A DNA stretch of 64,000 bases, from positions 40,229,173-40,293,172 of the forward strand of contig OX637395.1 of assembly GCA_951799425.1 (NCBI GenBank), written 5' to 3'. The notes below the pieces were generated by a model. It was given only the letters and a program-made list of their open reading frames with translations. It ran no database searches and was not told the DNA's origin. The position numbers were made by a program, and so were the translations under genes. This DNA comes from Ilex aquifolium (lineage: Eukaryota; Streptophyta; Magnoliopsida; Aquifoliales; Aquifoliaceae). This document shows, in pieces, positions 48,501 to 57,288 of the stretch (positions within the stretch are counted from its first letter, which is position 1; the number at the start of each line of letters is the position of its first letter).

Positions 48501-50344
48501 TTATGTTCTTATGGTAAGAGTTCTTTCTTCTAATTGTCATTTCTTTATAGCTTTTATATTTACTTGCTTGTATAAATATAATGGAAGGCTGAGCCTCCTC
48601 TTCTAATTGTCATTTCTTTATAGCTTTTATTATTTTCTTTTTATTATATCTTGGTTGTGAATTAAACACCAAGTAGTTATTGTTTTCTTTTATGTATTTT
48701 TATTTCTTGGTTGTGAATTAAACACCAAGTAGTTATTGTTTTCTTTTATGTATTTTTATCTCTTGGTTGTGAATTAAACACCAAGTATTTATTGCTTTCT
48801 TTTAATTTAAGTATTGTTTTCTTTTACTTCCATTGTTGGAGCTTCCTTCTTCCCCTTAGAGGAGTGAAACTCTTCCACTTTTCTAGAGCTTTACCAAAGC
48901 CGTGAAGGGTGGAACGTGATTCACTCATTCTTTGTCGAAGATCGGCTCCTTGTTTAGCTAATTTACTTTAAAGCATTTTACTTCTAGTGCTTGAGCATTT
49001 TACTTTGTAACACCTTTTTGGGGATGAGTACCATTCATCATTCTAGCTTTACCATAGCTATGAAGGGTGAGTAGTCCTCATTCACTCTTTGGGAAGGGAT
49101 GATAGATATGTAAAAGATTAATCCGGACATTATGTTTGTGTATCACCTTTATGCTTAAATGTTCTATACTCCACTTGATTTTTGGGTGATTGAATGCACC
49201 TAGCAAAGTAAAGGTACTTTGTATAATCAACGGATCTTTCTATGATAAATGGATGACTCCTACATGGAAAGATCCATTGATTCAAGGCAAGTACCATAAC
49301 TAACTCTTCATGACAAACTTTCAATGTCCACAATTATTGCACTTCATTCCTATCTTCCGATTAATTTGCCGTTGACACGGGAGTTAATTGAGTTATAAAA
49401 CATAAACATAATGCACCGGATAATCAACTACATATTCTGATTCCCGAACCAAAGAGTGTTTGTTACATTTGATCATCTTATATTTTGTCTAGAAAAAATA
49501 CCCATTGGAAAGAATCTTACATTCTATCCAAAACTTCCCACAACTTCAAAATCATAATATTTCCAGTTACAAGTTTTTCTCACTATTTACTTCAAAGAAC
49601 ACCAACCATAGTTCCCTGAGGATTCGACTCTGGACTCAAACCGGATTATTACTACAGCTTGACCGCCTGCACTTGGGTGTACACATTTCGGATCAAGTCA
49701 TACAACATACACATTAACAAACACGTCCTGTATAAGTGCTTTACCATCAGAACAACAAGACAACCACCCAGTGATCCCCGCCCGGATGCTTGAAATTTTG
49801 TAATGCCTTCAAGGACTCCATCAAATACGAACTTGCACCAATTTGTATGTCGTAATGAAGGCACATCAACAACAGAGTGTAATGAAGCAACACTTAGCGT
49901 TAGTCTCATTGTTGGACGAAGCATACAAGCAATAATATATAAAACAGACAGCCTTATAAAATCGTCAGAGGCATCTGTGATTGAACTAAGGCGCTCCGAC
50001 AAATGTTTCACAGATACCTCCGGTTGTCCGTTAAATATAGACGTACAAAGGTCCTGAATCCTGTCCTTTGTACCCGTGGTGACCACATTTGTCTCAGAAA
50101 ATTGCAAACCTAGTATGTAGGTTACATCTTGTGGGCTGAACTTCGCCCATTTGCCATACAAATTGAAAGCACAACGCTGGGGATCAAATCGTCCAGCCAA
50201 CCATGCACACAAATCATGCCTGATATATGTGCATGCTATGTTCAGCAATCCTCCCAAGCCAATTTCGATGATGGCTTGTTTTTGTGCGGCATTTATATTT
50301 GATGCGAATTTTTTGAGTCTTTTTGGTGAACATCTGGTCCCCAC
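33511..50344 (-). CDS. Second Ulp1-like protease gene, split by an intronic LTR retrotransposon
   Basis: The first recognisable exon is 50344-49745 ([52 protein letters not shown]). Next come 35817-35668 ([23 protein letters not shown]), 35559-35488, 35383-35159 (coiled-coil-like [16 protein letters not shown]), 35041-34994 and 34901-34807, then several exons to a stop at 33513-33511. The Ulp1 part reads [27 protein letters not shown] and [17 protein letters not shown], so His, Asp, Gln and Cys are kept. It is a diverged paralogue of the plus-strand gene at 23.0-27.4 kb. An upstream minus-strand exon near 50560-50470 (RPKKKQVV, GKRQRRR; NLS-like) may belong to it, but the join lacks a clear acceptor. 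The 13.8-kb retroelement lies 40 bp inside intron 1. No HMG box was found. The exons look intact; expression through the insertion is unknown. Confidence 0.65.
35867..35871 (+). other. Target site duplication TACAA, left copy
   Basis: TACAA immediately precedes the TG of the 5' LTR and recurs immediately after the CA of the 3' LTR at 49701-49705. A third copy follows the 5' LTR at 37538-37542. Confidence 0.92.
35872..37537 (+). repeat. 5' LTR
   Basis: The LTR is 1666 bp, TGATTAGCAC to ATCAAGTCA. It contains four TGCCCACT-type 8-bp units (about 36120), a TATAAATAG box at 36177-36185, and three 56-bp tandem units from 36487 that each carry CTTGGTTGTGAATTAAACAC followed by CAAG, a potential hairpin. 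The first 14 or so nt after a normal LTR should be a primer-binding site; here they are target-site sequence. Confidence 0.93.
37538..37957 (+). other. Copied target duplication plus right flank between 5' LTR and gag
   Basis: This segment matches 49701-50120 with one difference seen (A/G at about 37808). It begins with TACAA and holds intron 1 and part of the first exon of the minus-strand Ulp1-like gene (minus-strand peptide [15 protein letters not shown], where the flank has ITDASDDF). The match stops at 37957 (TATGTAG), two bases before the gag start region. It replaces the primer-binding site and leader that a gypsy element needs here. Confidence 0.92.
37963..43419 (+). CDS. Gag-pol polyprotein
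   Basis: One uninterrupted 1818-aa frame. Gag occupies about 1-300 ([45 protein letters not shown]), with a CCHC knuckle C-x2-C-x4-H-x4-C at 271-284 and a Pro/Gln-rich linker. The protease has [12 protein letters not shown] near 627. RT has [11 protein letters not shown] and [11 protein letters not shown] (near 1071), RNase H has [14 protein letters not shown] and [18 protein letters not shown], and the integrase has a zinc domain [17 protein letters not shown] followed by a DDE core ([27 protein letters not shown]). The C-terminus reads [18 protein letters not shown]. No stop or frameshift is present, so coding function looks intact. The ATG at 37963 lies two codons inside the flank junction, so the native start may have been lost upstream. 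The stop codon overlaps the TATA-like box of the downstream cassette. Confidence 0.93.
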   Translation: MREGEVPNIRTLRDYLHPTRNSVPSCFIFPENAPLFTVKPGTVQLLPVFHGLDAENPYLHIKDFEEVCGTFQDNSELTKMKLFSFSLRDKAKQWLHSLKSLSIPNWQALQNEFFRKFFPLHRTNTLKRQIMNFSVKEGETFYQSWERFKDLLQSCPHHAFENWTLAGFFYDSLPTRLRQFVEMMAQGEFMGKSPEEAFNFFDTISDSSQMWDSASPTTVEAKPPTFQGGKYVLREDDDLRAKMSTLSRKLEALEMKKVHQVDVVPPTEQVCGICALTGHPTGECPTIPAFKEVLLEQTNAISNFNKPYSNPYSETYNPGWRNHPNFSWRNTQPTPMNQQQGPQQPPQGPPQYPHQQGPPHPPQVPPQYPPYQPPHKRSLEDTLNQFMQTQMSYNNSSTQAFIDFKAQTTQSFEDLKGHIQKLTQSMSTHEKGKFPAQPKPSQGQFQVGNPSTMETPQDQAKTVTTLRSGKKIDKSIRNMLIPDPKPDSIPANPLSEPELATKNDCDPMIEQEPEPSREEEPSCSIPAPFPHRLKSIQKANNQSEIYELFKQVKINIPLLDAIQQVPAYAKFLKDLCTIKRSQNVQKRAFLTEQASALLQHKIPPKCEDPGCPTVSCVIGNFKIEQALLDLGASVNLLPFSVYQQLGLGELKPTCTTLQLADRSVKIPRGIVEDVLVQVDNFVFPVDFIVLDTHPEVHSETPIPVILGRPFLATSNALINCRNGIMKLTFGDMTLEMNVFDIAKHPKEYEEVGEINSIESLIQAHLNDSFCEDLSESTLSKSDSSDSLEQNSIECPTFNVGTWAPKFEEISSSGTKPLSSSDRPPKPELKPLPSDLKYAFLGEDKSYPVVISSKITDLQEVQLIEVLKSHKSTIGWTIADLKGISPLICNHAIYLEEDSKPSRQMQRRLNPHMKEVVRLEVLKLLDAGIIFPISDSKWVSPTQVVPKKSGVTVVKNDANELVPTRVVTGWRMCIDYRKLNLVTRKDHFPLPFLDQVLERIAGHEFYCFLDGYSGYNQIEIALNDQEKTTFTCPFGTFAFKRMPFGLCNAPATFQRCMLSLFSDMVEKFLEIFMDDFSVYGDSFDLCLANLEKVLMRCKEANLVLNWEKCHFMVNQGIVLGHIVSSEGMKVDKAKIDLIRNLPAPRVVKDVRSFLGHAGFYRRFIKDFSTIAKPMCHLLSQDVIFDWNEACQKSFDKLKGMLISAPIMQPPDWTLPFELMCDASDYVVGAVLGQRKDKKAHVIYYASKTLNDAQMNYSTTEKELLAVVFALEKFRSYLVGSSVTVFTDHAALKFLLTKKDAKPRLLRWILLLQKFDLVIKDKKGVENVVADHLSRLTYEFHEDGLPINEKFPDEQLFRIDETPWYADIANFLATGTLPPFFTPMDKKKFLREVRNFFWEDPYVFKYCKDQIIRRCIPAQESRQVITFCHSEACGGHFSSRKTAAKILQCGFYWPTLFKDVHAFCVTCDRCQRLGNISKRNMMPLNPILVIEIFDCWGIDFMGPFPPSFGYLYILVAVDYVSKWVEAIPCRNNDHQTVIKFLKENILSRFGIPKSIISDGGAHFCNRPFWNLMKKYLIFHKIATPYHPQTNGQAELANREIKLILEKTVNPDRKDWSLRLTDALWAYRTAFKTILGMSPYRLVYGKPCHLPVELEHRAYWAIKAMNFDLDKAGLSRKLQINELEELRNEAYENAKIAKTRMKIFHDKNIVRKSFEPDQKVLLFNSRLRLFPGKLKSRWTGPYIVKKVFEHGAVEVENPSNDNIFTVNGQRLKPFVENFVQNVETIFFMDPESISGNHSGDYAYRHKKGSGQSDTRHDGLPL
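43408..43535 (+). promoter_or_regulatory. Cassette A: TATA-like box and pyrimidine-rich leader
   Basis: GCCTTTATAAGGCC spans the pol stop codon (43417-43419). It is followed by about 100 nt that is almost only C and T. The same arrangement precedes cassette B at 44907. A TATA box with a CT-rich leader suggests an internal promoter for the small ORFs. No transcript data are available. Confidence 0.45.
43567..43713 (+). CDS. Cassette A: small single-span membrane protein
   Basis: A 48-aa ORF starts at ATG 43567 (context GTACCATG). The N-terminus MSAFFDDP is followed by a hydrophobic stretch of about 24 residues ([19 protein letters not shown]), then RAALMIKGF and a short polar tail with ENPDHP. 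The parallel ORF in cassette B (45072-45203) has the same plan (DDP, membrane span, basic residue, NPD-x-P), which argues for selection on the protein. I do not recognise a family. Its size and single span recall small plant-virus membrane movement proteins, but no sequence link can be claimed. No ribosome-entry signal is visible. Confidence 0.55.
   Translation: MSAFFDDPILLLMIYICLYYLLMAVLLRAALMIKGFCPNENPDHPKNA
43805..43842 (+). other. Internal hairpin plus polypurine tract
   Basis: A perfect 6-bp hairpin, ACATTG-GGGA-CAATGT (43805-43820), precedes TAGGTTGGGGGGTG (43827-43840). The same G-rich tract lies directly before the 3' LTR, also preceded by a hairpin. It lies between the two ORFs of cassette A. 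Confidence 0.7.
44034..44465 (+). CDS. Cassette A: basic Cys/His-finger protein
   Basis: The 143-aa ORF contains [18 protein letters not shown], then [18 protein letters not shown], then [20 protein letters not shown] with a strongly basic patch immediately before C-x2-C-x4-H-x6-C ([10 protein letters not shown]). It continues [20 protein letters not shown] and KDYPDTP, with an acidic end (DTEGESD). The paralogue at 45746-46171 keeps all of these blocks. The order hydrophobic N-terminal block, arginine-rich patch, zinc-finger-like cysteines resembles the small cysteine-rich nucleic-acid-binding proteins of carlaviruses and relatives (Carla_C4 family). It also differs from a gag CCHC knuckle by two extra residues before the last Cys. 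Likely an RNA/DNA-binding accessory protein; function unproven. Confidence 0.7.
   Translation: MGHRVAIMDVNLFWFSLGVLRTFPSDVHTMIMRKARLVRKAEIKEKQAKPLCGRSSYSKRRRATRLGACKQCGRYFHEKRYNKCSEPISGRATDRLNWIVNGLSKDYPDTPCYSGTVLNRFVREEVGRVTGCPFYTDTEGESD
44895..45025 (+). promoter_or_regulatory. Cassette B: TATA-like box and pyrimidine-rich leader
   Basis: GGAATGCCTTTATTAGGCCT at about 44905-44925 matches the pol-end context of cassette A (GGACTGCCTTTATAAGGCCC). It is followed by a CT-rich leader. The duplication therefore began a few codons before the pol stop. The TATAAG core is changed to TATTAG here. Confidence 0.4.
45072..45203 (+). CDS. Cassette B: small single-span membrane protein
   Basis: A 43-aa ORF starts at ATG 45072 (AATCCATG). 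MTIYADDP is followed by a hydrophobic span of about 23 residues rich in Cys and Leu ([19 protein letters not shown]), then [15 protein letters not shown]. It is collinear with the 48-aa ORF of cassette A: the DDP, the span and the NPD-x-P end are kept while the rest diverges. Too short for family assignment. Confidence 0.52.
   Translation: MTIYADDPVFCLIICLICLYVYLGALCVLTLRMRSFQRNPDIP
45746..46171 (+). CDS. Cassette B: basic Cys/His-finger protein
   Basis: The 141-aa ORF is roughly two-thirds identical to the 44034-44465 product, including [40 protein letters not shown], the C-x2-C-x4-H-x6-C finger ([10 protein letters not shown]), [16 protein letters not shown] and [10 protein letters not shown]. 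Both end in an acidic tail (DPSDDSD here). Both are preceded, about 10 nt before the ATG, by a shared block GTCTTTGTGACTGG..AGACGT..AAAGAACCAGATA. Two open copies of the same protein at this divergence suggest that both are or were used. Confidence 0.7.
   Translation: MSLVLASMDPKLFWFSLGVLCIFPSDVHAVIMRKARDVRKIEIREKQQQPLCGRSNFAKRRRSKRLGACYHCGRIFHMKKHNQCSEPISGRATDRLNWIVYGLSKDYPDTPSYASPGLTSYVRQEVGRVTDNDIDPSDDSD
46286..46548 (+). repeat. Decayed partial duplicates of the finger-ORF 3' region
   Basis: Two degenerate units about 132-142 bp apart each start GGGCYGAGTAAGGA and contain ATCCTGAGACG. They resemble the DNA encoding [10 protein letters not shown] in the finger ORFs. The second half of each unit repeats TCTTCTTTCAATTTTCATAG. 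They are noncoding. From 46549 to 48006 I see only AT-rich sequence and A-runs. Confidence 0.55.
48007..48042 (+). other. Terminal hairpin and polypurine tract
   Basis: The inverted repeat ATTACTAG-GGA-CTAGTAAT (48007-48025) is followed by TTTAGGTTGGGGGGTG ending at 48042, immediately before the TG of the 3' LTR. This is the expected plus-strand primer site. Confidence 0.8.
48043..49700 (+). repeat. 3' LTR
   Basis: The LTR is 1658 bp and nearly identical to the 5' LTR, with three instead of four 8-bp TGCCCACT-type units and about two base differences seen. It ends ATCAAGTCA and is followed by TACAA (49701-49705) and then by the intron and first exon of the minus-strand Ulp1-like gene. Confidence 0.93.
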
Positions 50345-53300
50345 ATAATGTTGTACACATTAAGTAATTGAACAATTAATACGGAACGGCACATGTGAAG
50401 TTGAATAAACTAATGATGCATATGCTTAATTTTCTCCATAACTAACTGTAAGGATGTATAACATACTTCTACATCTGTATGGCCTAAACTATCCGCACGT
50501 CGTCTTCTTTGTCTCTTCCCGGACGTGGAGGTATCAACCACTTGTTTTTTCTTTGGCCTGGCGCAATTTTTTTGTCATATAATAAGAATACTGAAAAATA
50601 CCATTAACAAATATTCTAAGCCCAATCAAATGTGTTTACATTGTGTTTGATGCAGAGTTAATTACAGCTGTTTAACAACAATCTGGCTAATAATACGAAT
50701 CACCGGTACCTACAAAACACCAAAAATTTGATTAGATTTGATTATAAAAGTCATTTGGGCTATGTGGAGCATGGAGGGAATCATGACAGTTGTTAATCTT
50801 GTTTTTCATTTGCTACTTTCGCTTAGTGATGGCTTATCCATGAACTTCAAAATAATGATGTCAGACCAATCTAAACTTCTAGAGCTTCAAAACTCGTTGA
50901 CCTGCTTTTGTTAAGGTATTAATTTGGTTGAAATAAAATTAAGATGACCATTATCATGTGTGTTTGACGTTTACCAAATGGAATAATGACTCACATCCTT
51001 CAACCGACAATACAAAGGAAAAAAATATATTATTAGCCAATTTCCTGTTAAAGCAATATGCACTCGTATTCATATAAAATTATTTGAACCAACACACAAT
51101 TATACGAATAGATATACACAACACAAGGAATTGTGAACACCTTACAAGTATTTCGATTCCATATCTTGCTTCTCCCCATTGTGCACAGATGTACAGGATG
51201 AAAACATTAAAAAGCACAATATAATATTCATACTTTTAGAAAACTGATTTCATTTCCCATAGATGAATTTTTCAGATGAAGAAGTACTTTCTGAAAATAA
51301 TTTTGGGCTGCTTATTCACCTAATATCTAAGTCTGGTTTCTCATAAGATATGAAATTTTTATTAATAGGAAGAGAAGTAAAACAATGGCGGACAATGAAT
51401 CCAACTATTTAACAATAAAGAATAAATAAAAAAGTTACAATATTCCTCAATGAAGTCAAAGTTCGCAACATTCCTCCACCGTCTACACAAAAGGGCAGAC
51501 TAAACAGAAGAAACAAAAGACCCTGTTGAGCACTGTTTTTTTTTCTTTTTCACAATGAAAATATTGCAACAGAGTAAGAACTTAATGGTTACTGCACATA
51601 GGAAGATTAGATTGAAGGACTCTGAATAAAAATCACCAATAAAGTTTAAAGTTGTGCTCATTTGGAAAAGAACAATGACATAAGCACAGCACCTCTGATG
51701 TCACGATTTCGAAAATAAACCTTAATAACTGTTTGACAAGATTTAGGAATTCTGTAGACCTAACGAATTATGCTATTTGGATTCCTGGAAAGGAAAAAAA
51801 AACAATGTATAACAAATAAAAAAGAAACTACCAATATGGAAAAGACACTGATCCCATTAAAGAATTGAATTTGAAGTCAACATCTATCATTACCATCTTC
51901 CCTAACAATCCGTCACAACAAACCAACTCTAAGATTGTGTTAGAAATGTAGCAATGAGAAGGAAACTCTGCTAAGTCTTTATATTTTGCATTTTTTTCAT
52001 CTTACTATTTCATAGAATTGAATAACATCCCATACCTCAAAAGTAGATTTTGGTACCAACTACAAACTCTAAAAACAAGGAAAATAAAAACAAGTGCGTC
52101 AAATAATCTTATCAAGTAGATCAGCCTAACATCCTCCCCCCCCCCCCCCCCCCCCCCAAGAGACAAAAAAAAAACTATGTTTTTGACAGCACAGAATCAT
52201 TGAAATTAAAGCTGAAGACAATGTTACTTCAAACTTTGCGAGTTATTTTCTCCAATGCCACTTCCTAACATGGATTTTGAACTCCCTAGTGCAATATAGC
52301 ACAAGTCACAAGAATTGTCATGTAGAAGCAAGCAACCACATCTTAATCACTCAATCTAATATAAACCCATGGGTAGGGAGGCGTGCCAATGAATTTATAT
52401 CTAACCCATGCTTTGATGGGTAACATCCGAAACACCTACACCACAAGACAATTCTTGTGAAACATGATTCAGGCAAACAAATACTCAAAAGGGGAAAACA
52501 AACGCCAAAATCAATTACCCTTTTTTTTTTTAGGAGGTGCAACAACAATTTACCTTGATACGAGCATTTACACAAAAGCATAAGAACATCCTCTGAACTC
52601 TTCGCATCATTGTTGCACAGCAGAAAAAACCTTTAAATCAAATCTTGAAGCTCTCTGAAACAAGAAATATAGAAACCCAACTAAAATTAGACTGTAAAAT
52701 GCAGAATACCCAAAATATTATGTCAAAAAACCTTGTCGATACCTTTGGCAATAGATCAGATTCACTGCAACTCAATCACTGACTAACTTCAGTATAATAT
52801 CATATGTGCATATTCATCAGAATGTATGCAAGCAATTCAAAAAGAATCAAAGATGGGTTCGTTGGGAGATCGCCGTTGCCGGATTGGGGAAGCTACCGTC
52901 GAACTGATGCGTAGAGAGAGAGAGGACACTTATGAAGAGAGATAGAAGGAAAGAGAGAAAGGGTTTTGAAAGGAGTAAGAGAAAGAGAGAGAGAAAATAA
53001 GGGCAAATAATGGGAGGTTAACAATTGGGGGATTTGGGCGGGCAAATGGGCGGTTATATTTTTTGTTTTCAATTTCAATTTTGAATATGACATTATTTTT
53101 TCATATTCTGTTTTTTAAAATTTCATACATGGGGTTAAAAATCGAGCAATGGGAAAAAAAAAAAACATTTATAATTTAAAAATAAAAAAAGTTTTTTTAC
53201 TATATTCCAACTAACATAACATGTAATATAATGCATCCAAAAAAAATTATAATTTGAATTTAATTTAGCATAGTAATTGAGTATAATAGTAAAAAAAAAT

Positions 53301-54183
53301 TGGAAGCAGAGAAAAAATTTTTTTACAATTTTTCACAATCCAATCCAATCCAATGGGTACAATCCCCGTATCTAATTTGGTAACGGAATTACAATGATGT
53401 GCAACACATGTACGACACGATTAAACGACAAAAATCATACAAAATTAAATACCTTTTCGTATGATAGCAGTTCTCATTCGTGTGATAAACGGGTTAACCC
53501 GTCATACACGTTTATTAATTAATATATTTTCAGGTGATTCCTGTCAACCCTTTTAATACTCGTCTATCAATTTAATAGCATTAATACAATATATCGTAAT
53601 AATACCTATACAAATTTTATCCATAAATTTTATTTTTTAAATGTAAAAAAAATTAAATATATATTGTATTTAGGTACACCCATAGGATTTACAAATGTTC
53701 TGCGTATATTTGAACTCAATTGTAATAAAAGGCTTACAGTTTGTATGAAAAGTCATGCAATCTTAATTGTAATTTATTATTATATAACATTAACACCTTC
53801 CTGCCAGAGACAAGACTCCCATTTACTCATCCTCAACTACCAGTAATTACCATTTGGCTTGGCAAAAGGTATTGTAATACCCGTGAACCAACTCCATCAA
53901 AACAACCTTCCTTCAATATCTACATCTCTTCAGGGGGAGGAAGAGAGGAAATCAAACAGGTATGTCATCCAACCCAAATTATTTTGAATGTATTTTTTTT
54001 TGAATACATAAGAATAATGTTTGATTTTTTGTTCCTTACTATGATTCAATTATTTTCATAAATATATGTCAACACTGCATTTTTTTTCATTTACTTTTCC
54101 AATAATTATCAATTTTTGGAAATGTATTTGTATAATAATAATAATAAATACAAAAAATTGTCAATTTAGGTTTGCAGCATAAA
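50345..54183. other. AT-rich interval between the Ulp1-like and MULE genes
   Basis: The minus strand near 53060-52850 has a CT-rich stretch (CTCTCTCTACGCATCAGTTC and similar) like a plant 5' UTR, possibly of the minus-strand Ulp1-like gene. A 20-bp C-run lies at 52136-52157. No confident ORF is present. A plus-strand segment near 53930-53960 ending in CAG/GTATG could be a leader exon of the MULE gene. Confidence 0.3.
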
Positions 54184-55733
54184 ATGGCTCGTACTAGCTT
54201 AGAAAAGGGAAAACATGTCGTTATAGACTTGAATGAAACACCTGATGGTAGTGAAATATATGAGTTTGACACATGTAATGGTGAATATGGGCATCGTCAC
54301 GGGAAATCACATTCGGCCATGGCACAACCCCTTGAACTGGAAAAATCTTTACAAGACTTATCGGCTGAGGAAGTCTGTCAGATGAAGTTTAACTCGGAAG
54401 ATGAAGCAGGAAAATTTTATAACACCTACGCTAAGTTTGTAGGTTTCAGTGTCAGGAAAGATGACTTAAAATATGACAAAAATCACGTCCCGGTGTCAAG
54501 GAAGTGGGTATGTTCGCGACAAGGGTTTTGAGCTGCAAAATACTTGGACCGAGATGACAGGGCACGGGAACCAAGGGGAATAACGCGAGTTGGTTGTTTG
54601 GCGGGATTTCGCGTTAAGTATGACAGAAAGTCTGAAACTTGGGTAGTAAAGGAGTTCGTGAATGATCATAATCATCCGTTGGTTCCACCGACTGGAGTGT
54701 CGTTCCTTCGGTCCCACCGCCGCGTGAAAAGCCCAGACATAGAGCAAGCAACAGCACTTCGCAGTGTTGGAATACGCACTGCTCAAATACGAGATTTTAT
54801 GTTGTATCAAGCTGGAGGCTACCAAAATGTTGGTTTTGTGAAACCCCGGAAAATTTGAACTATTCACAAAGGGGCAAAACAATAACTTGCCACTATGAAC
54901 GGGTTGCGAACCTGAATTTTTCTAGAGCTCGGATGACGAAACGGACTTCGCCGTTAAATTCGTCTCGCGAAATCTAGTTACCCTGTAAAATTTCGTCGAA
55001 TTCCGAGATAGTCGGTTTTTTTTGCGTTTTACGAGGTGTACGGATCTCGGGTGACCCCAAAAACGAAATTTTTGTTAAAATATGGAGAATTTGAAAATAA
55101 TATAATTAAAGTTCATAGAAAATATTTTGAACTTGAACCGGGACGAAATTTAATCGTTTCGGAGTAAAAAAAAACGGAACCCGAACGAAAGGGGGTGTGT
55201 GGCCAATTATGGACCACACAACTTAAAATATAAAAAGGGGCTAATAATCTGAAAAATCAGATTATTCAACCCATTCTCTGCTGAACCGTGAGAAGTGAGA
55301 GAGAAAGAAAAGAAAAAAAGAAAAAAAAAACTCACATTCTCTCCACGATCTACGGAGGTCGGGTGCTCAAATCGACTCGGGCCAAGAACAAGAGTTGTTC
55401 TACGCGACGAGGGCTACGCGTGGGTACCAAAAACCACAAGTTTCACCGAAGGTGAACGGATGAGGGTATACGAAAATCAAGATTCGAGTTGTATTTTGTT
55501 GCTCGGATTCCGTCGAGCTAGAAGGGAGAAGTGATCACGTCGACGAAGGCTACGCGTGGGTACCAAAAACAACGAATTTCACCGAAGGTGAAATTTCGGG
55601 AGTTGGGAAAATCAAGCTTCGAGTTGGGTTTTCGGGTCTTGGGAGCTTCCTACGGGATTCTCACGCTACAAGAGGTAGGGGTTCTCCTACTTGGGTTGAT
55701 TTCTTACCTAGAAATGCCTATGATAAATGGGCT

Positions 55734-55734
<1 letters not shown>

Positions 55735-55784
<50 letters not shown>
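55735..55784. repeat. (TA)n microsatellite inside the LTR
   Basis: About 25 uninterrupted TA units. Confidence 0.9.
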
Positions 55785-55787
<3 letters not shown>

Positions 55788-57140
55788 GTATATACATATA
55801 TTGACCTCTATATATGTATATGGGTATTGAAAATGAAGGAAATGGGTAAAATGATTTTATCCTAATTTGTTAAGTAGAAATGGCCTATTGGAATTTCTAG
55901 AGTTATGAGAAAGTTGGCAAAATTGTGTGATCACATGTTGTTTGCCTTGAAGGTGTTTGATGAAATGCTTAAATAAATTGAAGTTGTTATTTGAATGAAT
56001 AACATGTTATGCCTTAGGTAGGAAATGAAAATCATATGTGTACGATATGATTTATGTTGAAATTATGAATTATTGATATATGGTTTTGATGTATCAAAGT
56101 TGAGATGAAGTATGAAATTTATATGGTTATGATGTAAATTGACATGGAATGGAATAGATTGTGTGAGATTAGTTCATATGACATTCATTATATATGAACA
56201 TGATATACAAGTGACAATTGTCCATTGCATTGCATATGCACGGGAACATCGCATACATGTACATTGTGTCATAGGGATGTTGTGCATGGGTGTTTATACC
56301 ACAATCTATGTGGTATTAAATGTATGTGGACATGGGCATCACATTCATGGGATGTTAGCATGGGTGTGGGCGTGTTTGTGCATGGGTATTGTATCACAAT
56401 CTATGTGGTATTAAATGCATGTGGACATGAAAAGAGTTGCTCATTGGCGGTCATAGCATATTGGACATAAGGTTGTGTCACATTCATGGGAGTCATTCAT
56501 GAGTGTGGTGGTATGGTTGCATTAATCAACACCATACTTGGTGTTTGATGGTGGGCTCGGGAAAGATGGATTGAATATTCATTTGAGTTGCACGATTACA
56601 TGCATAAAGGGAAAACTTGTGTCTGGGTATAGCAAGAAGGGATAGATCCCCCCTCGGGTGCAAGACCCGGTTACATGGTTCAGGCATTTGTCCGGCGGTG
56701 AAATTCCAGAAAAGTGCCATGGTTTACGGAACCGGCGGTTGAGATACCAAAATCCGTTGCCCAACAAAGACACAAGGGTTTTGATTTATCAATGGTCGTT
56801 GAGTGGATAACATCAACGGCGGATTTTACGACACATTGACATTTCATTGTGTGTGTGGGAGCCGGGGAGGCTCGGGGTGTGTTACATGATTGAGTCTCAT
56901 CTCACTCATGGCATGTCGTACACATTGGCATTTACATTGTGTTGTCGAGCCGGGAAGGGCTCGGGGTGAGTGCATAAATGAGTCACATCTCATTTCATGA
57001 TACATCAAACACGTTGGCATTAGCATTGTGTTGAGGAGCCAGGGAGGGCTCGGGTTGAGTACATGAGTCTCATCTCATTTCATGGGGCTTAGGTAGCCCG
57101 GTTTAACATACATGGCATTGACATGTAAAGGGAGTCAGAG

Positions 57141-57288
57141 TGGACTCGGGTTGAGTGCACATGGGTGGGTCTCACCTCATTCATGGCATGACATTATAGC
57201 ATTACATCATTTAGTGGACTCGGGTTGAGTGCACATGGGTGGGTCTCACCTCATTCATGGCATGACATTATAGCATTACATCATTTAA
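57141..57288. repeat. 74-bp tandem duplication inside the LTR
   Basis: Two near-identical 74-bp units start TGGACTCGGGTTGAGTGCAC at 57141 and 57215. More diverged units of about 100 bp (GAGCCGGGGAGGCTCGGGGT type) precede them from 56860. Confidence 0.88.

Larger units (their letters stand above)
35872..49700 (+). mobile_element. 13.8-kb Ty3/gypsy (Athila-like) LTR retrotransposon
   Basis: The element runs from TG at 35872 to CA at 49700 and is flanked by TACAA. In order it holds: 5' LTR, a misplaced flank copy, gag-pol, two accessory cassettes, a polypurine tract and the 3' LTR. The pol order protease-RT-RNase H-integrase defines Ty3/gypsy. The [10 protein letters not shown] protease motif and the [17 protein letters not shown] segment after the integrase fit the Athila side of the family. 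The LTRs differ by about two substitutions and one 8-bp unit over roughly 1.66 kb, so the insertion is recent. Confidence 0.93.

Noticed and set aside
52136..52157. C-run (and the G-run at 32232-32243) as structured G4 elements
   Set aside because: Each is a single homopolymer run without the four-block pattern, and its length may be a sequencing artefact.
56139..56470. ORFs of 80-90 aa rich in His, Met and Cys
   Set aside because: They lie inside the long LTR, in GT/CAT-rich degenerate repeats, and have no recognisable domain.
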